Shown here piece after piece: positions 52,432-63,077 of a stretch of 64,000 nt of DNA. The notes under the pieces are model-generated. The model did no database searches, was not told the DNA's origin, and saw nothing but the letters and a program-made list of their open reading frames with translations. Both the position numbers and the translations under genes were made by a program. How positions within the stretch are numbered: position 1 is the first letter of the stretch; each line of letters starts with the position of its first letter. This DNA comes from Pseudomonas sp. FP2309. Its GTDB lineage: Bacteria; Pseudomonadota; Gammaproteobacteria; Pseudomonadales; Pseudomonadaceae. The stretch lies in assembly GCF_030687575.1 (NCBI RefSeq), contig NZ_CP117439.1, positions 2,595,501-2,659,500 on the forward strand, written 5' to 3'.

Positions 52432-53841
52432 TCAGCGGTTCAACGGTGCCACGAAGCGGCTGTCGGCGGCGCTGTAGACCCAGGGTTCATCCACATCGGT
52501 GACTTTGAAACGCAGGGTCTGCGAGCTGCGCGTCGGGGCTTGCGCGAGCAACGCCACCGACACCGGTACATCAACGATTTCCCCCGGCGCCAGGCTGAGC
52601 GCGGTCTTGCCCTGCAGCTCGAAGCCCTCGGCATCTTCCAGTTGCACCCGGTAATTCTGGCGTTGCTGGGTTTTGTTGATGACCTTGAGGCTGTAGATGT
52701 TTTCGATCAAGCCTTGGGCGTTCTCGCGGAACAGGCCACGGTCTTTGGTCACATCCAGCGACACCATGGGCCGCTGCACCAGCGCCACCACCAGTGCGGC
52801 AATCATCACCAGCAGCACGGCACTGTAGCCGATCAGGCGTGGTCGCAGCAGCCGGGTTTTGCCGCCTTGCAGTTGATGCTCGCTGGTGTAGCTCACGAGG
52901 CCGCGCGGGTAGCCCATTTTGTCCATGATCGAATCGCACGCGTCGATGCAGGCGGCGCAGCCGATGCATTCCATCTGCAGGCCGTCGCGGATATCAATGC
53001 CGGTGGGGCATACCTGGACGCACAGTTGGCAGTCGATGCAGTCACCCAGGCCGACGTCGGCCGGTTTGACCTCGCGTTTGCGCGGGCCACGCTGTTCGCC
53101 ACGGGCGCTGTCGTAGGAAATGGTCAGGGTGTCTTTATCGAACATCACGCTCTGGAAGCGGGCATAGGGGCACATGTGCATGCACACGGCTTCGCGCAGC
53201 CAGCCCGCATTGATATAGGTGGCGGCGGTAAAAAACAGCACCCAGAACAGGCTGACGCCGCCCAGTTGCCAGGTCAGCAGTTCGGCGGCCAGCGGGCGGA
53301 TCGGCGTGAAGTAACCGACGAAAGTCAGCCCGGTCAGCACACTGATCGCCAGCCATAACGTGTGTTTGGCCGAACGCCGTGCGAGCTTGTTCAGGCTCCA
53401 GGGCGCGGCGTGCAGCTTGATGCGCTGGTTGCGCTCGCCCTCGGTGACCTTTTCACACCACATGAACAGCCAGGTGAACGAGCTTTGCGGGCAGGTGTAG
53501 CCGCACCACACGCGGCCGGCAAACACGGTGATCGCAAACAGGCCAAAGGCGCAGATGATCAGCAACGCCGAGAGCAGGATGAAATCCTGAGGCCAGAAGG
53601 TGGCGCCGAAGATGTGGAATTTACTCTCGGCCAAGTCCCACAGCACGGCCTGGCGACCGCCCCAGTTCAGCCACACGGTGCCGAAAAACGCCAGGAACAG
53701 AAGGCCTGCACCGGCCACGCGCAAGGTGCGATACAGGCCGGTGAAGCTGCGGGTATGGATCAGGTTGTCGCTGGATGTGACCTTCACCTTCTTTGGGTGA
53801 ATCGGCTCAAAGGTTTCCACGGTGGGGATTCGTTCGCTCAT
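52432..53841 (-). CDS. ccoG: Cytochrome oxidase accessory protein CcoG-like
   Basis: This 469-residue membrane protein has four or five TM helices, CGYTCPQS early in the chain, and two 4Fe-4S ferredoxin clusters in CIDCQLCVQVCPTGIDIRDG and CIGCAACIDACD. A C-terminal Ig-like FixG domain follows from about residue 350. CcoG (FixG, RdxA) acts in copper reduction for cbb3 oxidase assembly. It normally sits behind ccoNOPQ; here no other cbb3 genes are nearby, so it may be a second or relocated copy. The ATG at 53841 is preferred over the frame to 53865. Confidence 0.9.
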   Translation of the reverse strand: MSERIPTVETFEPIHPKKVKVTSSDNLIHTRSFTGLYRTLRVAGAGLLFLAFFGTVWLNWGGRQAVLWDLAESKFHIFGATFWPQDFILLSALLIICAFGLFAITVFAGRVWCGYTCPQSSFTWLFMWCEKVTEGERNQRIKLHAAPWSLNKLARRSAKHTLWLAISVLTGLTFVGYFTPIRPLAAELLTWQLGGVSLFWVLFFTAATYINAGWLREAVCMHMCPYARFQSVMFDKDTLTISYDSARGEQRGPRKREVKPADVGLGDCIDCQLCVQVCPTGIDIRDGLQMECIGCAACIDACDSIMDKMGYPRGLVSYTSEHQLQGGKTRLLRPRLIGYSAVLLVMIAALVVALVQRPMVSLDVTKDRGLFRENAQGLIENIYSLKVINKTQQRQNYRVQLEDAEGFELQGKTALSLAPGEIVDVPVSVALLAQAPTRSSQTLRFKVTDVDEPWVYSAADSRFVAPLNR

Positions 53842-54025
53842 GGTCGTTCGCTCATCAGCCTCCATCAGGCCAATGAACTATGCGACGCGGTCTGTTTGCA
53901 TAACAGACTCAGGTATGGCGATTAAAAGCGGATCAGATGAACACCCGTCGTCCACCTGCGACAATGTGCTGCACCCCGCGGCACCTGAGGTACAGCCTGA
54001 TCCAGGGCAGGTTGCTACAGATCAA

Positions 54026-54265
54026 TCAAATCGCCGAACCAGGCTCGGTGGCTTTCTTGTGCCGGCGCCCATCGGTGGCGCCGGCCACCGTCAGGGCATC
54101 GGCTTCCTGCTCGGTGATGTAAACGCGCTGGGCGTTCAGTTCGACGTAGGACATGGCTTTGTCGATGTCTGTACTCACCGTCACGGCCTGCGCCGGCTGG
54201 CTGTATTCCTGGCCGTCTTCGTTGAGCTTGAAATAGCACGTCTGGTGTTCGATACGCACGGGCAT
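54026..54265 (-). CDS. DUF3203 family small protein
   Basis: This 79-residue cytoplasmic protein (MPVRIEHQTCYFKLNEDGQE..., VYITEQEADALTVAGATDGR) matches the DUF3203 family of Pseudomonas; function unknown. It has an AAGGAG ribosome site and its own upstream region divergent from the MgtC gene. No partner is evident. Confidence 0.82.
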   Translation of the reverse strand: MPVRIEHQTCYFKLNEDGQEYSQPAQAVTVSTDIDKAMSYVELNAQRVYITEQEADALTVAGATDGRRHKKATEPGSAI

Positions 54266-54386
54266 GACGATCTCCTTTTCATGGGCTGACCAAGTTTAGG
54301 TCCCTGCGCAGCGCAAGGCGTTCCAGGCAACTGACTGGCGGTCGCCGCTGTCCATGCTTTATCACCCTCAACCAAGGAAACAGACC

Positions 54387-54881
54387 ATGGACGCCTGGTG
54401 GCATGAAGCGTGGCAAACCCTGCAAGCCGAGTTCGCCGATATCGGCGATGCCCGGCAACTGACCCAGATCACCGTGCGGCTGGTGATCGCCGCGATTCTC
54501 GGCGGCATCCTCGGCTTCGAGCGCGAGCATAAGGGCAAGGCGGCGGGCGTGCGCACTCATATGCTGGTGGCCATGGGCGCCGCGTTGTTTGTGATGGTGC
54601 CGCAGATGTCCGGTAATCAGGCGGACGCCATGAGCCGGGTGGTACAGGGGGTGATTGCGGGGATTGGTTTCCTCGGTGCCGGCACCATTCTCAAAGGCAA
54701 GGAGGAGGATGACGGCCAGCACGTCAAGGGCCTGACCACCGCTGCCGGCCTGTGGATGACCGCCGCCATCGGCGTGGCGGCGGGGCTGGGGCGTGAATCA
54801 ACTGCGGTGCTCAGCACCTTGTTGGCGCTGGCGGTGTTCAGCGTGATGCCGAGTATCGTCAAGCGGTTGGACAAGGACTGA
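54387..54881 (+). CDS. MgtC/SapB family membrane protein
   Basis: This 164-residue protein has about four TM helices and the MgtC signatures GGILGFEREHKGKAAGVRTHMLV and GVIAGIGFLGAGTI. It lacks the C-terminal ACT-like domain of Salmonella MgtC, so it belongs to the short MgtC/SapB group; roles in magnesium homeostasis or ATP-synthase modulation are known for MgtC itself but not shown for the short ones. The ATG at 54387 has an AAGGAA site. Its last 23 bases overlap a convergent proline-rich ORF. Confidence 0.88.
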   Translation: MDAWWHEAWQTLQAEFADIGDARQLTQITVRLVIAAILGGILGFEREHKGKAAGVRTHMLVAMGAALFVMVPQMSGNQADAMSRVVQGVIAGIGFLGAGTILKGKEEDDGQHVKGLTTAAGLWMTAAIGVAAGLGRESTAVLSTLLALAVFSVMPSIVKRLDKD

Positions 54882-55035
54882 CGATCACCGGCGGCATCGT
54901 GGTCGGTGGCTCCTGCACCGGTGGCGGCGGGTTTTCCGGCGGTTCTTGCTCCGGGATCGGCTCGGGGTCGGTGGGCGGCAGTGTCGGGTTGTCGATATTC
55001 GGATCAGGGGTTTCAGCCGGGATCGGGATATTCAT
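54859..55035 (-). CDS. Proline-rich 58-residue protein
   Basis: ATG at 55035 has an excellent AGGAGG site nine bases upstream and runs 58 codons to a TGA at 54859-54861, overlapping the end of the mgtC-like gene by 23 bases. Twenty-three or so residues are Pro, alternating with Glu, Asp, Ile and Thr (MNIPIPAETPDPNIDNPTLP at the start); one Cys lies near the end. No signal peptide. It should be an extended, disordered polypeptide. I do not recognise a named family. The strong ribosome site supports translation. Confidence 0.65.
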   Translation of the reverse strand: MNIPIPAETPDPNIDNPTLPPTDPEPIPEQEPPENPPPPVQEPPTTMPPVIVSPCPTA

Positions 55036-55239
55036 TCGGTGTGGCCTCCTTTGTGCTTTGCTCTATCGGTGGACAATCGCCCGCGCAATTTGATTCCCGC
55101 TCAATGGCGCCACATCCACCTGAACTTTTGACCGCTGTGCAGGCTCGGACCTTTTACGGCCCTGCTCAGGGAGAGTCTCGCCGTATCAGAATTCGAATCA
55201 AGCAAAGAGCGTCCACAGGGCGTAAGGGGAAGATGCTCG

Positions 55240-57228
55240 ATGACTGCTGAAACACTGGTTCCAGAAGATTCCTTATTGCCGCTGTCCCAGGCGCTGTTGC
55301 TGCCCAGGATCGCGATCGAAAGCACCATGCCGGTGATCGACGGCGGCGAATTTGCCGTCAAGGCCGTGGTCGGCCAACGCCTCAACGTCACCAGCAAGGT
55401 CTTCGCCGACGGCCATGACAAGCTCGCGGTGCTGATCCGCTGGCGCGCGCGCCAGGACGAAAGCTGGCACAGCGTGGTGATGAGCGATGTGGGCAACAAT
55501 GGCTGGGAAGGCGCGTTTACCGTCGCCGCCATGGGGCCCCACGAGTACTGCATCGAAGCGTGGATCGATACCTTCGCCAGCTTTTGCTATGAGCTGCGCA
55601 AGAAGCACGAGGCGGGTGTGCCGGTAAGCCTGGAGCTGCAGGAAGGCCGCAGCCTGGTGTTGCAGGCCGCCGAGCGCAGCGACAACGAACTGCGCGACCG
55701 CCTGATGCTGTTGCACCACGAGCTCTCCGGCCTGCTGGAAACCGAGCAGGTTGCGCTGTTCCTGCACGAAGACAGTGCACACCTGATGACCCAGGCCGAC
55801 CACCGCGCCTATTTGAGCGTGAGCCCCGTGTACCCGATCGACGTTGAACGTGAGGCCGCGCAATTTGCCAGCTGGTACGAGCTGTTTCCGCGCTCGATCA
55901 CCGACGACCCGGCCCGCCACGGCACCTTCAACGATGTGCACGCGCGCTTGCCGATGATCCATGACATGGGCTTTGACGTGCTGTACTTCCCGCCCATTCA
56001 CCCGATCGGCCGCAGCCATCGCAAGGGCAAGAACAATTCGTTGACGGCCGGCCCCGATGACCCCGGCAGCCCCTATGCCATCGGCAGCGAGGAGGGTGGC
56101 CATGAGGCGATTCACCCGCAACTGGGCAGCCGCGATGACTTCCGCCGCCTGGTCAAGGCCGCCGCCGACCACGGCCTGGAAATTGCTCTGGATTTCGCCA
56201 TCCAGTGCTCCCAGGACCACCCCTGGCTCAAACAGCACCCCGGCTGGTTCAACTGGCGCCCGGACGGCACGATCAAATACGCGGAAAACCCACCGAAGAA
56301 GTACCAGGACATCGTCAACGTCGATTTCTACGCGGCGGATGCGATCCCCAGCTTGTGGACCGAACTGCGTGACGTCGTGGTGGGCTGGGTGGAAGAGGGC
56401 GTGAAGACCTTTCGCGTCGACAACCCCCACACCAAGCCACTGCCGTTCTGGCAATGGCTGATCAGCGATGTGCGCGCCAAGCACCCCGAGGTGATTTTCC
56501 TCGCCGAAGCGTTCACCACCCCGGCGATGATGGCGCGCCTGGGCAAGGTCGGCTATTCGCAGAGCTACACCTATTTCACCTGGCGCAATACCAAGGCTGA
56601 GCTTAGCGAGTACCTGGCGCAGTTGAACCAGTCGCCATGGCGCGAATGCTACCGGCCGAACTTCTTCGTCAATACGCCCGACATCAACCCAGGTTTCCTG
56701 CATGAGTCCGGCCGGCCCGGGTTTTTGATCCGCGCCGCACTGGCGACCCTGGGCTCGGGCCTGTGGGGGATGTATTCGGGGTTCGAGTTGTGCGAAGCGG
56801 CGCCGGTGCCGGGCAAAGAGGAATACCTGGACTCGGAAAAATACGAAATCCGCCCTCGAGACTTCACCGCCCCCGGCAACATCATTGCCGAAATCGCCCA
56901 GCTCAACCGCATACGCCGCCAGAACCCGGCCTTGCAGACGCACTTGGGCCTGAAGCTTTACAACGCCTGGAACGACAACATCCTGTACTTCGGCAAGCGC
57001 AGCGAGGATGGCAGCAACTTTATTCTGGTGGCGGTCAACCTCGACCCGTTCAACGCTCAGGAAGCGCACTTTGAGCTGCCGCTGTGGGAGTTGGGCTTGC
57101 CGGATGACGCCCAGACTCAGGGTGAAGACTTGATGAACGGCCATCGCTGGACGTGGTACGGCAAAACCCAATGGACACGACTGGAACCGCAGATGCCGTT
57201 CGGGGTGTGGCGGATCAGCACGTCCTGA
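55240..57228 (+). CDS. glgE: Alpha-1,4-glucan:maltose-1-phosphate maltosyltransferase GlgE
   Basis: This 662-residue GH13_3 enzyme transfers maltosyl units from alpha-maltose-1-phosphate to growing glucan. The N-terminal region (residues 20-110) is a beta-sandwich. The TIM barrel holds FPPIHPIGRSHRKGKNNSLT (a GlgE signature), the nucleophile Asp in TFRVDNPHTKPLPFW, the acid Glu in FLAEAFTTP and the disaccharide-binding region. It is followed by treS-maltokinase and glgB, which supply its substrate and branch its product. Two start codons lie three codons apart near 55231-55240; I use 55240. Confidence 0.95.
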   Translation: MTAETLVPEDSLLPLSQALLLPRIAIESTMPVIDGGEFAVKAVVGQRLNVTSKVFADGHDKLAVLIRWRARQDESWHSVVMSDVGNNGWEGAFTVAAMGPHEYCIEAWIDTFASFCYELRKKHEAGVPVSLELQEGRSLVLQAAERSDNELRDRLMLLHHELSGLLETEQVALFLHEDSAHLMTQADHRAYLSVSPVYPIDVEREAAQFASWYELFPRSITDDPARHGTFNDVHARLPMIHDMGFDVLYFPPIHPIGRSHRKGKNNSLTAGPDDPGSPYAIGSEEGGHEAIHPQLGSRDDFRRLVKAAADHGLEIALDFAIQCSQDHPWLKQHPGWFNWRPDGTIKYAENPPKKYQDIVNVDFYAADAIPSLWTELRDVVVGWVEEGVKTFRVDNPHTKPLPFWQWLISDVRAKHPEVIFLAEAFTTPAMMARLGKVGYSQSYTYFTWRNTKAELSEYLAQLNQSPWRECYRPNFFVNTPDINPGFLHESGRPGFLIRAALATLGSGLWGMYSGFELCEAAPVPGKEEYLDSEKYEIRPRDFTAPGNIIAEIAQLNRIRRQNPALQTHLGLKLYNAWNDNILYFGKRSEDGSNFILVAVNLDPFNAQEAHFELPLWELGLPDDAQTQGEDLMNGHRWTWYGKTQWTRLEPQMPFGVWRISTS

Positions 57229-57243
57229 AGGTGCGCATGTTCT

Positions 57244-57277
57244 TTTGTGGTGAATGTGCCTTTGTGGTGAGTGTGCC
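57244..57277. repeat. 17-base tandem repeat between glgE and treS
   Basis: TTTGTGGTGAATGTGCC is followed at once by TTTGTGGTGAGTGTGCC, one mismatch. It lies just after the glgE stop and before a long hairpin. Its role is unknown. Confidence 0.6.
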
Positions 57278-57292
57278 TTGGTGTTGATGGGC

Positions 57293-57333
57293 GTGTGCGG
57301 CAAGCCGGCCACACAAGCCGGCTTGCCGCACAC
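57293..57333. repeat. REP-like long perfect inverted repeat
   Basis: Two perfect 17-base arms (GTGTGCGGCAAGCCGGC and its mirror) flank a 7-base centre. The GGCAAGCC core matches other REP-like units in this window. It has no T-run, so it should affect mRNA stability or processing between glgE and treS rather than end transcription. Confidence 0.75.
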
Positions 57334-57389
57334 GCTGGCGCACTCCACCCGCCTGCATGACACCGCCGTTTATTTTCCAGGAGTTTCCA

Positions 57390-60300
57390 ATGGCCAAGAA
57401 ACCCAAGGCTGCCACCTTTATCAAAGACCCGCTCTGGTACAAGGACGCGGTGATTTACCAGGTTCACGTCAAATCCTATTTCGACGCCAATAACGACGGT
57501 ATCGGTGACTTTCCCGGGCTGATCGCCAAACTCGATTACATCGCCGACCTTGGCGTCAATACCATCTGGCTGCTGCCGTTCTACCCTTCGCCACGGCGTG
57601 ATGACGGGTACGACATCGCCGAATACCGGGGCGTGCACAGTGACTACGGGACCCTGGCCGATGCCAAGCGGTTTATCGCCGAGGCTCACAAGCGCGGGTT
57701 GCGGGTGATCACCGAACTGGTCATTAACCACACTTCCGACCAGCACCCCTGGTTTCAGCGTGCGCGCAAGGCCAAGCCGGGTTCGGCGGCGCGCGACTTC
57801 TACGTGTGGTCCGATGACGACCAGAAATACGACGGCACGCGGATCATCTTCCTCGACACCGAGAAGTCCAACTGGACCTGGGACCCGGTCGCCGGTCAAT
57901 ACTTCTGGCACCGTTTTTATTCACACCAGCCCGACCTCAATTTCGACAATCCGCAGGTGATGAAAGCGGTGTTGTCGGTGATGCGCTACTGGCTCGACAT
58001 GGGCATCGACGGCCTGCGTCTGGACGCCATCCCGTACTTGATCGAGCGTGACGGCACGAACAACGAGAACCTCGCCGAAACCCACGACGTGCTCAAGCAG
58101 ATCCGCGCCGAGATCGATGCCAACTACCCCGACCGCATGCTGTTGGCCGAAGCCAACCAGTGGCCGGAAGACACGCAGTTGTATTTCGGTGACAAAAAGG
58201 GCGATGACGGCGATGAATGCCATATGGCCTTCCATTTTCCCCTGATGCCGCGCATGTACATGGCGCTGGCCCAGGAAGACCGCTTCCCGATTACCGACAT
58301 CCTGCGCCAGACCCCGGAGATCCCCGCCAACTGCCAATGGGCGATCTTCCTGCGCAACCACGATGAACTGACCCTGGAAATGGTCACCGACAAAGAGCGC
58401 GACTATCTCTGGAACTACTACGCCGCTGACCGCCGCGCCCGCATTAACCTGGGGATTCGCCGACGCTTGGCACCGTTGATGGAGCGTGATCGCCGCCGCG
58501 TGGAGCTGCTTAACAGCCTGCTGCTGTCGATGCCGGGCACGCCAACGTTGTATTACGGCGACGAAATCGGCATGGGCGACAATATTTACCTGGGCGACCG
58601 CGACGGTGTGCGCACACCGATGCAGTGGTCGATCGACCGCAACGGCGGGTTCTCCCGCGCCGACCCGGCCAGCCTGGTGCTGCCGCCGATCATGGACCCG
58701 TTGTACGGTTACCAGTCGGTCAACGTCGAGACCCAGACCCAGGACCCGCACTCCTTGCTTAACTGGAACCGGCGCATGCTCGCGGTGCGCAAGCAGTCCA
58801 AGGCGTTTGGACGGGGCAGCTTGAAGATGCTGTCGCCGGCCAACCGGCGCATTCTGGCCTACACCCGCGAGTACACCGGCGAGTATGGGCGTACGGAAAT
58901 CATTTTGTGCGTGGCCAACGTGTCGCGCAGCGCCCAGGCCGCCGAACTGGACTTGTCGGCGTTTGCCGGCATGGTGCCGGTGGAGATGCTCGGCGGAAAC
59001 GCTTTCCCGCCTATCGGCCAGCTGAATTTCCTGCTGACCCTGGCACCGTATGGCTTCTATTGGTTTGTATTGGCGGCGGAAAACCAGATGCCGAGCTGGC
59101 ATGTGGAACCGGCGCAGAGCATGCCCGACTTCACCACCCTGGTCTTGAAAAAACGTATGGAAGAGCTACTCGACGAACCCTCCCGCCGCACCCTCGAACA
59201 AGCGACGTTGCCAGCCTGGCTGCCCAAGCGGCGCTGGTTTGCCGGCAAGGACACGGCTATCGACAGCGTGCGCATTGTTTATGGCGTACGGTTTGGCGAC
59301 CCGCAGCACCCGGTATTGCTCAGCGAGCTGGAGGTGAGCGCAGGCGGCCAGGTCAGTCGTTACCAGTTGCCGTTCGGTTTTCTTGGCGAAGATCAGTTCA
59401 CCAGCGCCTTGCCCCAGCAATTGGCCCTGGCGCGTGTGCGGCGTACCCGCCAGGTAGGGCTGGTCACCGACGCCTTCAGCCTCGAACACTTCATCCGCGC
59501 GGTCATCCAGGGGCTGCAAGCTGGCACCGTACTGAGCACCAGTGACGGCGACCTGCACTTTGAGGCCCCGCCGCACCTGTCCAAGCTGCAGCTGGGCGAT
59601 GAGGCGCAGGTGCGCTACCTGTCGGCCGAGCAGTCCAACAGCTCGGTGGTGGTGGGTGAAAGCCTGGTGCTCAAGCTGATTCGCAAAGTCAGCGCGGGTG
59701 TGCACCCCGAGCTGGAGATGAGCGCCTACCTCACTGCCGCCGAATACCCGAATATCTCGCCGCTGATGGGCTCGATGATCCGCCGCGACGCCGACGGTCA
59801 GGACAACCTGCTGATGATTGCCCAGGGTTACCTGAGCAACCAGGGTGATGCCTGGAGCTGGACCCAGAACAACCTGGAACGGGCGATTCGCGACGAGTTG
59901 GCCCAGGCTATTTCCGAGCAAGAGCAGCACTACAACGCCCTCGGTGAACTGGAGGATTTCGCCGGTTTGCTCGGCCAGCGCCTGGGTGAAATGCACCTCG
60001 TGCTGGGCGGACAAACTACTGACAAGGACTTCAAACCCGAGGTCACCACTGCCAAAGACACCCAGACCTGGGCCAAGGATGTCGGCGCGCAGATCGAGCG
60101 CGCGCTGCACTTGCTCAAGCTGCATCAACACCAATTGAACCCGGCGGACCAGGCATTGGTCAGTGAATTGTTAGCGCAGAAAAAAGCCGTCGCCGCCCAT
60201 GTCCAGACCTTGGCCAAAGCCACGTTGGGCGGGTTGCGTATTCGAGTACATGGCGATTTGCACTTGGGCCAGGTGTTGGTGGTCAAGGGCGATGCTTACC

Positions 60301-60752
60301 TGATCGACTTCGAAGGCGAGCCGGCCCGGCCGCTGCACGAACGTCGCGGCAAGCACAGCCCTTATAAAGATGTGAGTGGCGTGCTGCGTTCGTTCGATTA
60401 CGCCGCCGCCATGGCCCTGAATGTGCAGGGTGTGGATCACTCGCCCGAAGCGGACCTGGCGCGCAAACGCGTGACCGATCGCTACTTGAAAGAAGCACGC
60501 CTGGCATTTATCCAGGCTTATCAGGCGGCTACGTCTACACTGGCGCATGACTGGCAAGATGCCAATGGCCAGGAGGCCGCGCTGACGTTGTTCAGTTTGG
60601 AGAAGGCCGCGTACGAAGTGGCTTACGAAGCGGAAAACCGCCCGACCTGGTTGCCGGTGCCTTTGCAGGGCCTGCATGGCCTGTTGAGCGGGGCTGTACC
60701 GATCAAGCAAGCACCTAAATCGAACACTGCACGCGGTGGGGAGACGTCATGA
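57390..60752 (+). CDS. treS: Trehalose synthase (TreS) fused to maltokinase (Pep2)
   Basis: This 1120-residue bifunctional protein has two parts. Residues about 15-560 are TreS, a GH13_16 enzyme that interconverts trehalose and maltose, with Asp in [10 protein letters not shown], Glu in LLAEANQW and Asp in [11 protein letters not shown]. Residues about 600-1120 are a maltokinase with a kinase-like fold: [11 protein letters not shown] for catalysis and [10 protein letters not shown] for metal binding. It produces maltose-1-phosphate for GlgE. I chose the ATG at 57390, which has a CAGGAG site. Its end overlaps glgB by ATGA, so glgB is coupled. Confidence 0.95.
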   Translation: MAKKPKAATFIKDPLWYKDAVIYQVHVKSYFDANNDGIGDFPGLIAKLDYIADLGVNTIWLLPFYPSPRRDDGYDIAEYRGVHSDYGTLADAKRFIAEAHKRGLRVITELVINHTSDQHPWFQRARKAKPGSAARDFYVWSDDDQKYDGTRIIFLDTEKSNWTWDPVAGQYFWHRFYSHQPDLNFDNPQVMKAVLSVMRYWLDMGIDGLRLDAIPYLIERDGTNNENLAETHDVLKQIRAEIDANYPDRMLLAEANQWPEDTQLYFGDKKGDDGDECHMAFHFPLMPRMYMALAQEDRFPITDILRQTPEIPANCQWAIFLRNHDELTLEMVTDKERDYLWNYYAADRRARINLGIRRRLAPLMERDRRRVELLNSLLLSMPGTPTLYYGDEIGMGDNIYLGDRDGVRTPMQWSIDRNGGFSRADPASLVLPPIMDPLYGYQSVNVETQTQDPHSLLNWNRRMLAVRKQSKAFGRGSLKMLSPANRRILAYTREYTGEYGRTEIILCVANVSRSAQAAELDLSAFAGMVPVEMLGGNAFPPIGQLNFLLTLAPYGFYWFVLAAENQMPSWHVEPAQSMPDFTTLVLKKRMEELLDEPSRRTLEQATLPAWLPKRRWFAGKDTAIDSVRIVYGVRFGDPQHPVLLSELEVSAGGQVSRYQLPFGFLGEDQFTSALPQQLALARVRRTRQVGLVTDAFSLEHFIRAVIQGLQAGTVLSTSDGDLHFEAPPHLSKLQLGDEAQVRYLSAEQSNSSVVVGESLVLKLIRKVSAGVHPELEMSAYLTAAEYPNISPLMGSMIRRDADGQDNLLMIAQGYLSNQGDAWSWTQNNLERAIRDELAQAISEQEQHYNALGELEDFAGLLGQRLGEMHLVLGGQTTDKDFKPEVTTAKDTQTWAKDVGAQIERALHLLKLHQHQLNPADQALVSELLAQKKAVAAHVQTLAKATLGGLRIRVHGDLHLGQVLVVKGDAYLIDFEGEPARPLHERRGKHSPYKDVSGVLRSFDYAAAMALNVQGVDHSPEADLARKRVTDRYLKEARLAFIQAYQAATSTLAHDWQDANGQEAALTLFSLEKAAYEVAYEAENRPTWLPVPLQGLHGLLSGAVPIKQAPKSNTARGGETS

Positions 60753-62986
60753 ATTACACGCATAAAGAACCGCTGCAGCCAAAGTTGACTGCAATGCCGG
60801 CGTCCAAAGACGTCGAAGCACTGGTGCGCGCCGAGCACCACGATCCATTTTCTATCCTGGGGCCGCACGATGATGAGCAGGGCGGGCAATTTATTCGCGC
60901 GTTCCTGCCCGAAGCGCTGAGCGTCCAGGTACTCAGCCGCGAGGGCGGCGAGACCCTCGGCAGCCTCGACGCGACCCAGGTGCCTGGGCTGTTTGTCGGT
61001 CACTTCGGCACGCGCCAGCCGTATCTATTGAAAATCCAGTGGGCCGGCGGTGAGCAAATCACCGAAGACCCCTACAGTTTCAGCCAGTTGCTGCTCGGGG
61101 AAATGGACCTGTACCTGTTTGCCGAAGGCAATCACCGCGACCTCGGCAGTTGCCTGGGCGCCCAAGTGACAAGCGTCGACGGCGTGCAGGGTGTGCGCTT
61201 TGCGGTGTGGGCACCGAATGCACGGCGCGTATCGGTGGTGGGCGACTTCAACATCTGGGACGGCCGCCGCCACCCGATGCGCCTGCGTCATCCTTCGGGT
61301 GTATGGGAGATTTTTATCCCGCGCCTGCAGCCGGGTGCGGCCTACAAGTACGAAATCCTTGGCGCCAATGGGATCCTGCCGCTCAAGGCCGACCCGATGG
61401 CGCTGGCGACGCAACTGCCGCCCGACACCGCCTCCAAAGTCGCGCCGCCGTTACAGGTTGAGTGGCAAGACCACGAGTGGATGCAATCGCGCACCGAGAA
61501 GCATAAAACCAGTGCGCCGCTGTCGATCTACGAGCTGCACGTCGGCTCCTGGCAATGCGAGTTGGACGAAGCCGGTGAAGTCGCCCGCCAATATGGCTGG
61601 CGTGAACTGGCGGAGCGGCTGGTGCCTTACGTGCAGCAGTTGGGGTTTACCCATATCGAGCTGATGCCGATCATGGAACACCCGTTTGGCGGCTCATGGG
61701 GCTACCAGGCGCTGTCGCAGTTCGCGCCGAGCGCGCGGTTCGGTTCGCCGGAGGATTTCGCCTACTTCGTCAATGCCCTGCACAAGGCCGATATCGGCGT
61801 GATCCTCGACTGGGTGCCAGCGCATTTCCCTACCGATACCCACGGTCTCGCGCAATTTGACGGCACCGCGTTGTACGAATACGCCAACCCGCTCGAAGGC
61901 TTCCACCAGGATTGGGACACGCTGATCTACAACCTGGGTCGCACCGAAGTGCACGGTTTCATGCTGGCCTCGGCGCTGCACTGGCTCAAGCATTTCCACA
62001 TCGACGGTCTGCGCGTGGACGCCGTGGCGTCGATGCTCTACCGAGACTATTCACGCAAGGCCGGCGAATGGGTGCCGAACCGCCACGGTGGTCGCGAGAA
62101 TCTGGAAGCGATTGACTTCCTGCGTCACTTGAACGACGTGGTGGCTCTGGAAGCCCCCGGCGCGCTGGTGATCGCTGAGGAGTCCACTGCCTGGCCAGGC
62201 GTGAGCCAGCCCACCCAACAGGGTGGCCTGGGCTTCAATTACAAATGGAACATGGGCTGGATGCACGATTCCCTGCATTACATCCAGCAAGACCCAGTGT
62301 ACCGCGCGCATCATCACAACGAGCTGAGCTTTGGCCTGGTATATGCCTGGTCCGAACGTTTTATCCTGCCGATCTCCCACGATGAGGTGGTGCACGGCAA
62401 GCATTCGTTGATCGACAAGATGCCCGGCGACCGTTGGCAGAAATTCGCCAACCTGCGTGCTTACCTGACCTTCATGTGGATGCATCCCGGCAAGAAGCTG
62501 CTGTTTATGGGCTGCGAGTTCGGCCAATGGCGGGAGTGGAACCACGATCAGCAGTTGGATTGGTACCTGCTGCAGTACGCCGAACATAAAGGTGTGCAAA
62601 AACTGGTAGGGGACTTGAACCGGCTGTACCGCACAGAGCCGGCCCTGCATGACCAGGACGACGCACCCCAAGGTTTCCAGTGGCTGATCGGTGATGACGC
62701 GATCAACAGCGTCTATGCCTGGCTGCGCTGGAGCAAGGACGGCAAGCCCGTGTTGGTGGTCGCCAACTTCACCCCGGTGCCCCGTGAAGCCTACGCCGTG
62801 GGTGTGCCGTTTGCCGGGCGTTGGAGCGAGGTGATCAACAGCGACGCGGACACCTACGCTGGATCCAATTTCGGCAACGGTGGCGACGTGTTTACCCACG
62901 AGGAGCCACGCCACGGGCAGCCGGTGTCGCTGTCCCTGAATCTGCCGCCGTTGGGAGTGCTGATTTTGCGACCGGAAACGCTGTAA
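60749..62986 (+). CDS. glgB: 1,4-alpha-glucan branching enzyme GlgB
   Basis: This 745-residue GH13_9 enzyme introduces alpha-1,6 branches into glucan made by GlgE. The N-terminal region contains a CBM48 domain ([23 protein letters not shown]). The catalytic barrel has [15 protein letters not shown] (nucleophile Asp), [11 protein letters not shown] (acid Glu) and [12 protein letters not shown]. The C-terminus is a beta domain. It overlaps treS by four bases and ends the operon. Confidence 0.96.
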   Translation: MNYTHKEPLQPKLTAMPASKDVEALVRAEHHDPFSILGPHDDEQGGQFIRAFLPEALSVQVLSREGGETLGSLDATQVPGLFVGHFGTRQPYLLKIQWAGGEQITEDPYSFSQLLLGEMDLYLFAEGNHRDLGSCLGAQVTSVDGVQGVRFAVWAPNARRVSVVGDFNIWDGRRHPMRLRHPSGVWEIFIPRLQPGAAYKYEILGANGILPLKADPMALATQLPPDTASKVAPPLQVEWQDHEWMQSRTEKHKTSAPLSIYELHVGSWQCELDEAGEVARQYGWRELAERLVPYVQQLGFTHIELMPIMEHPFGGSWGYQALSQFAPSARFGSPEDFAYFVNALHKADIGVILDWVPAHFPTDTHGLAQFDGTALYEYANPLEGFHQDWDTLIYNLGRTEVHGFMLASALHWLKHFHIDGLRVDAVASMLYRDYSRKAGEWVPNRHGGRENLEAIDFLRHLNDVVALEAPGALVIAEESTAWPGVSQPTQQGGLGFNYKWNMGWMHDSLHYIQQDPVYRAHHHNELSFGLVYAWSERFILPISHDEVVHGKHSLIDKMPGDRWQKFANLRAYLTFMWMHPGKKLLFMGCEFGQWREWNHDQQLDWYLLQYAEHKGVQKLVGDLNRLYRTEPALHDQDDAPQGFQWLIGDDAINSVYAWLRWSKDGKPVLVVANFTPVPREAYAVGVPFAGRWSEVINSDADTYAGSNFGNGGDVFTHEEPRHGQPVSLSLNLPPLGVLILRPETL

Positions 62987-63077
62987 ACGGCTCTATCTTG
63001 CTGGATTCTGTTGTCCGCGGTGCTGGCCGGGTGCCACAATGGCGCCCTTGTCGCGACAGTTGAATCAGGCGAATTTC

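Noticed and set aside
55273..57363. A 696-codon minus-strand open frame
   Set aside because: Antisense to glgE, which has full catalytic motifs.
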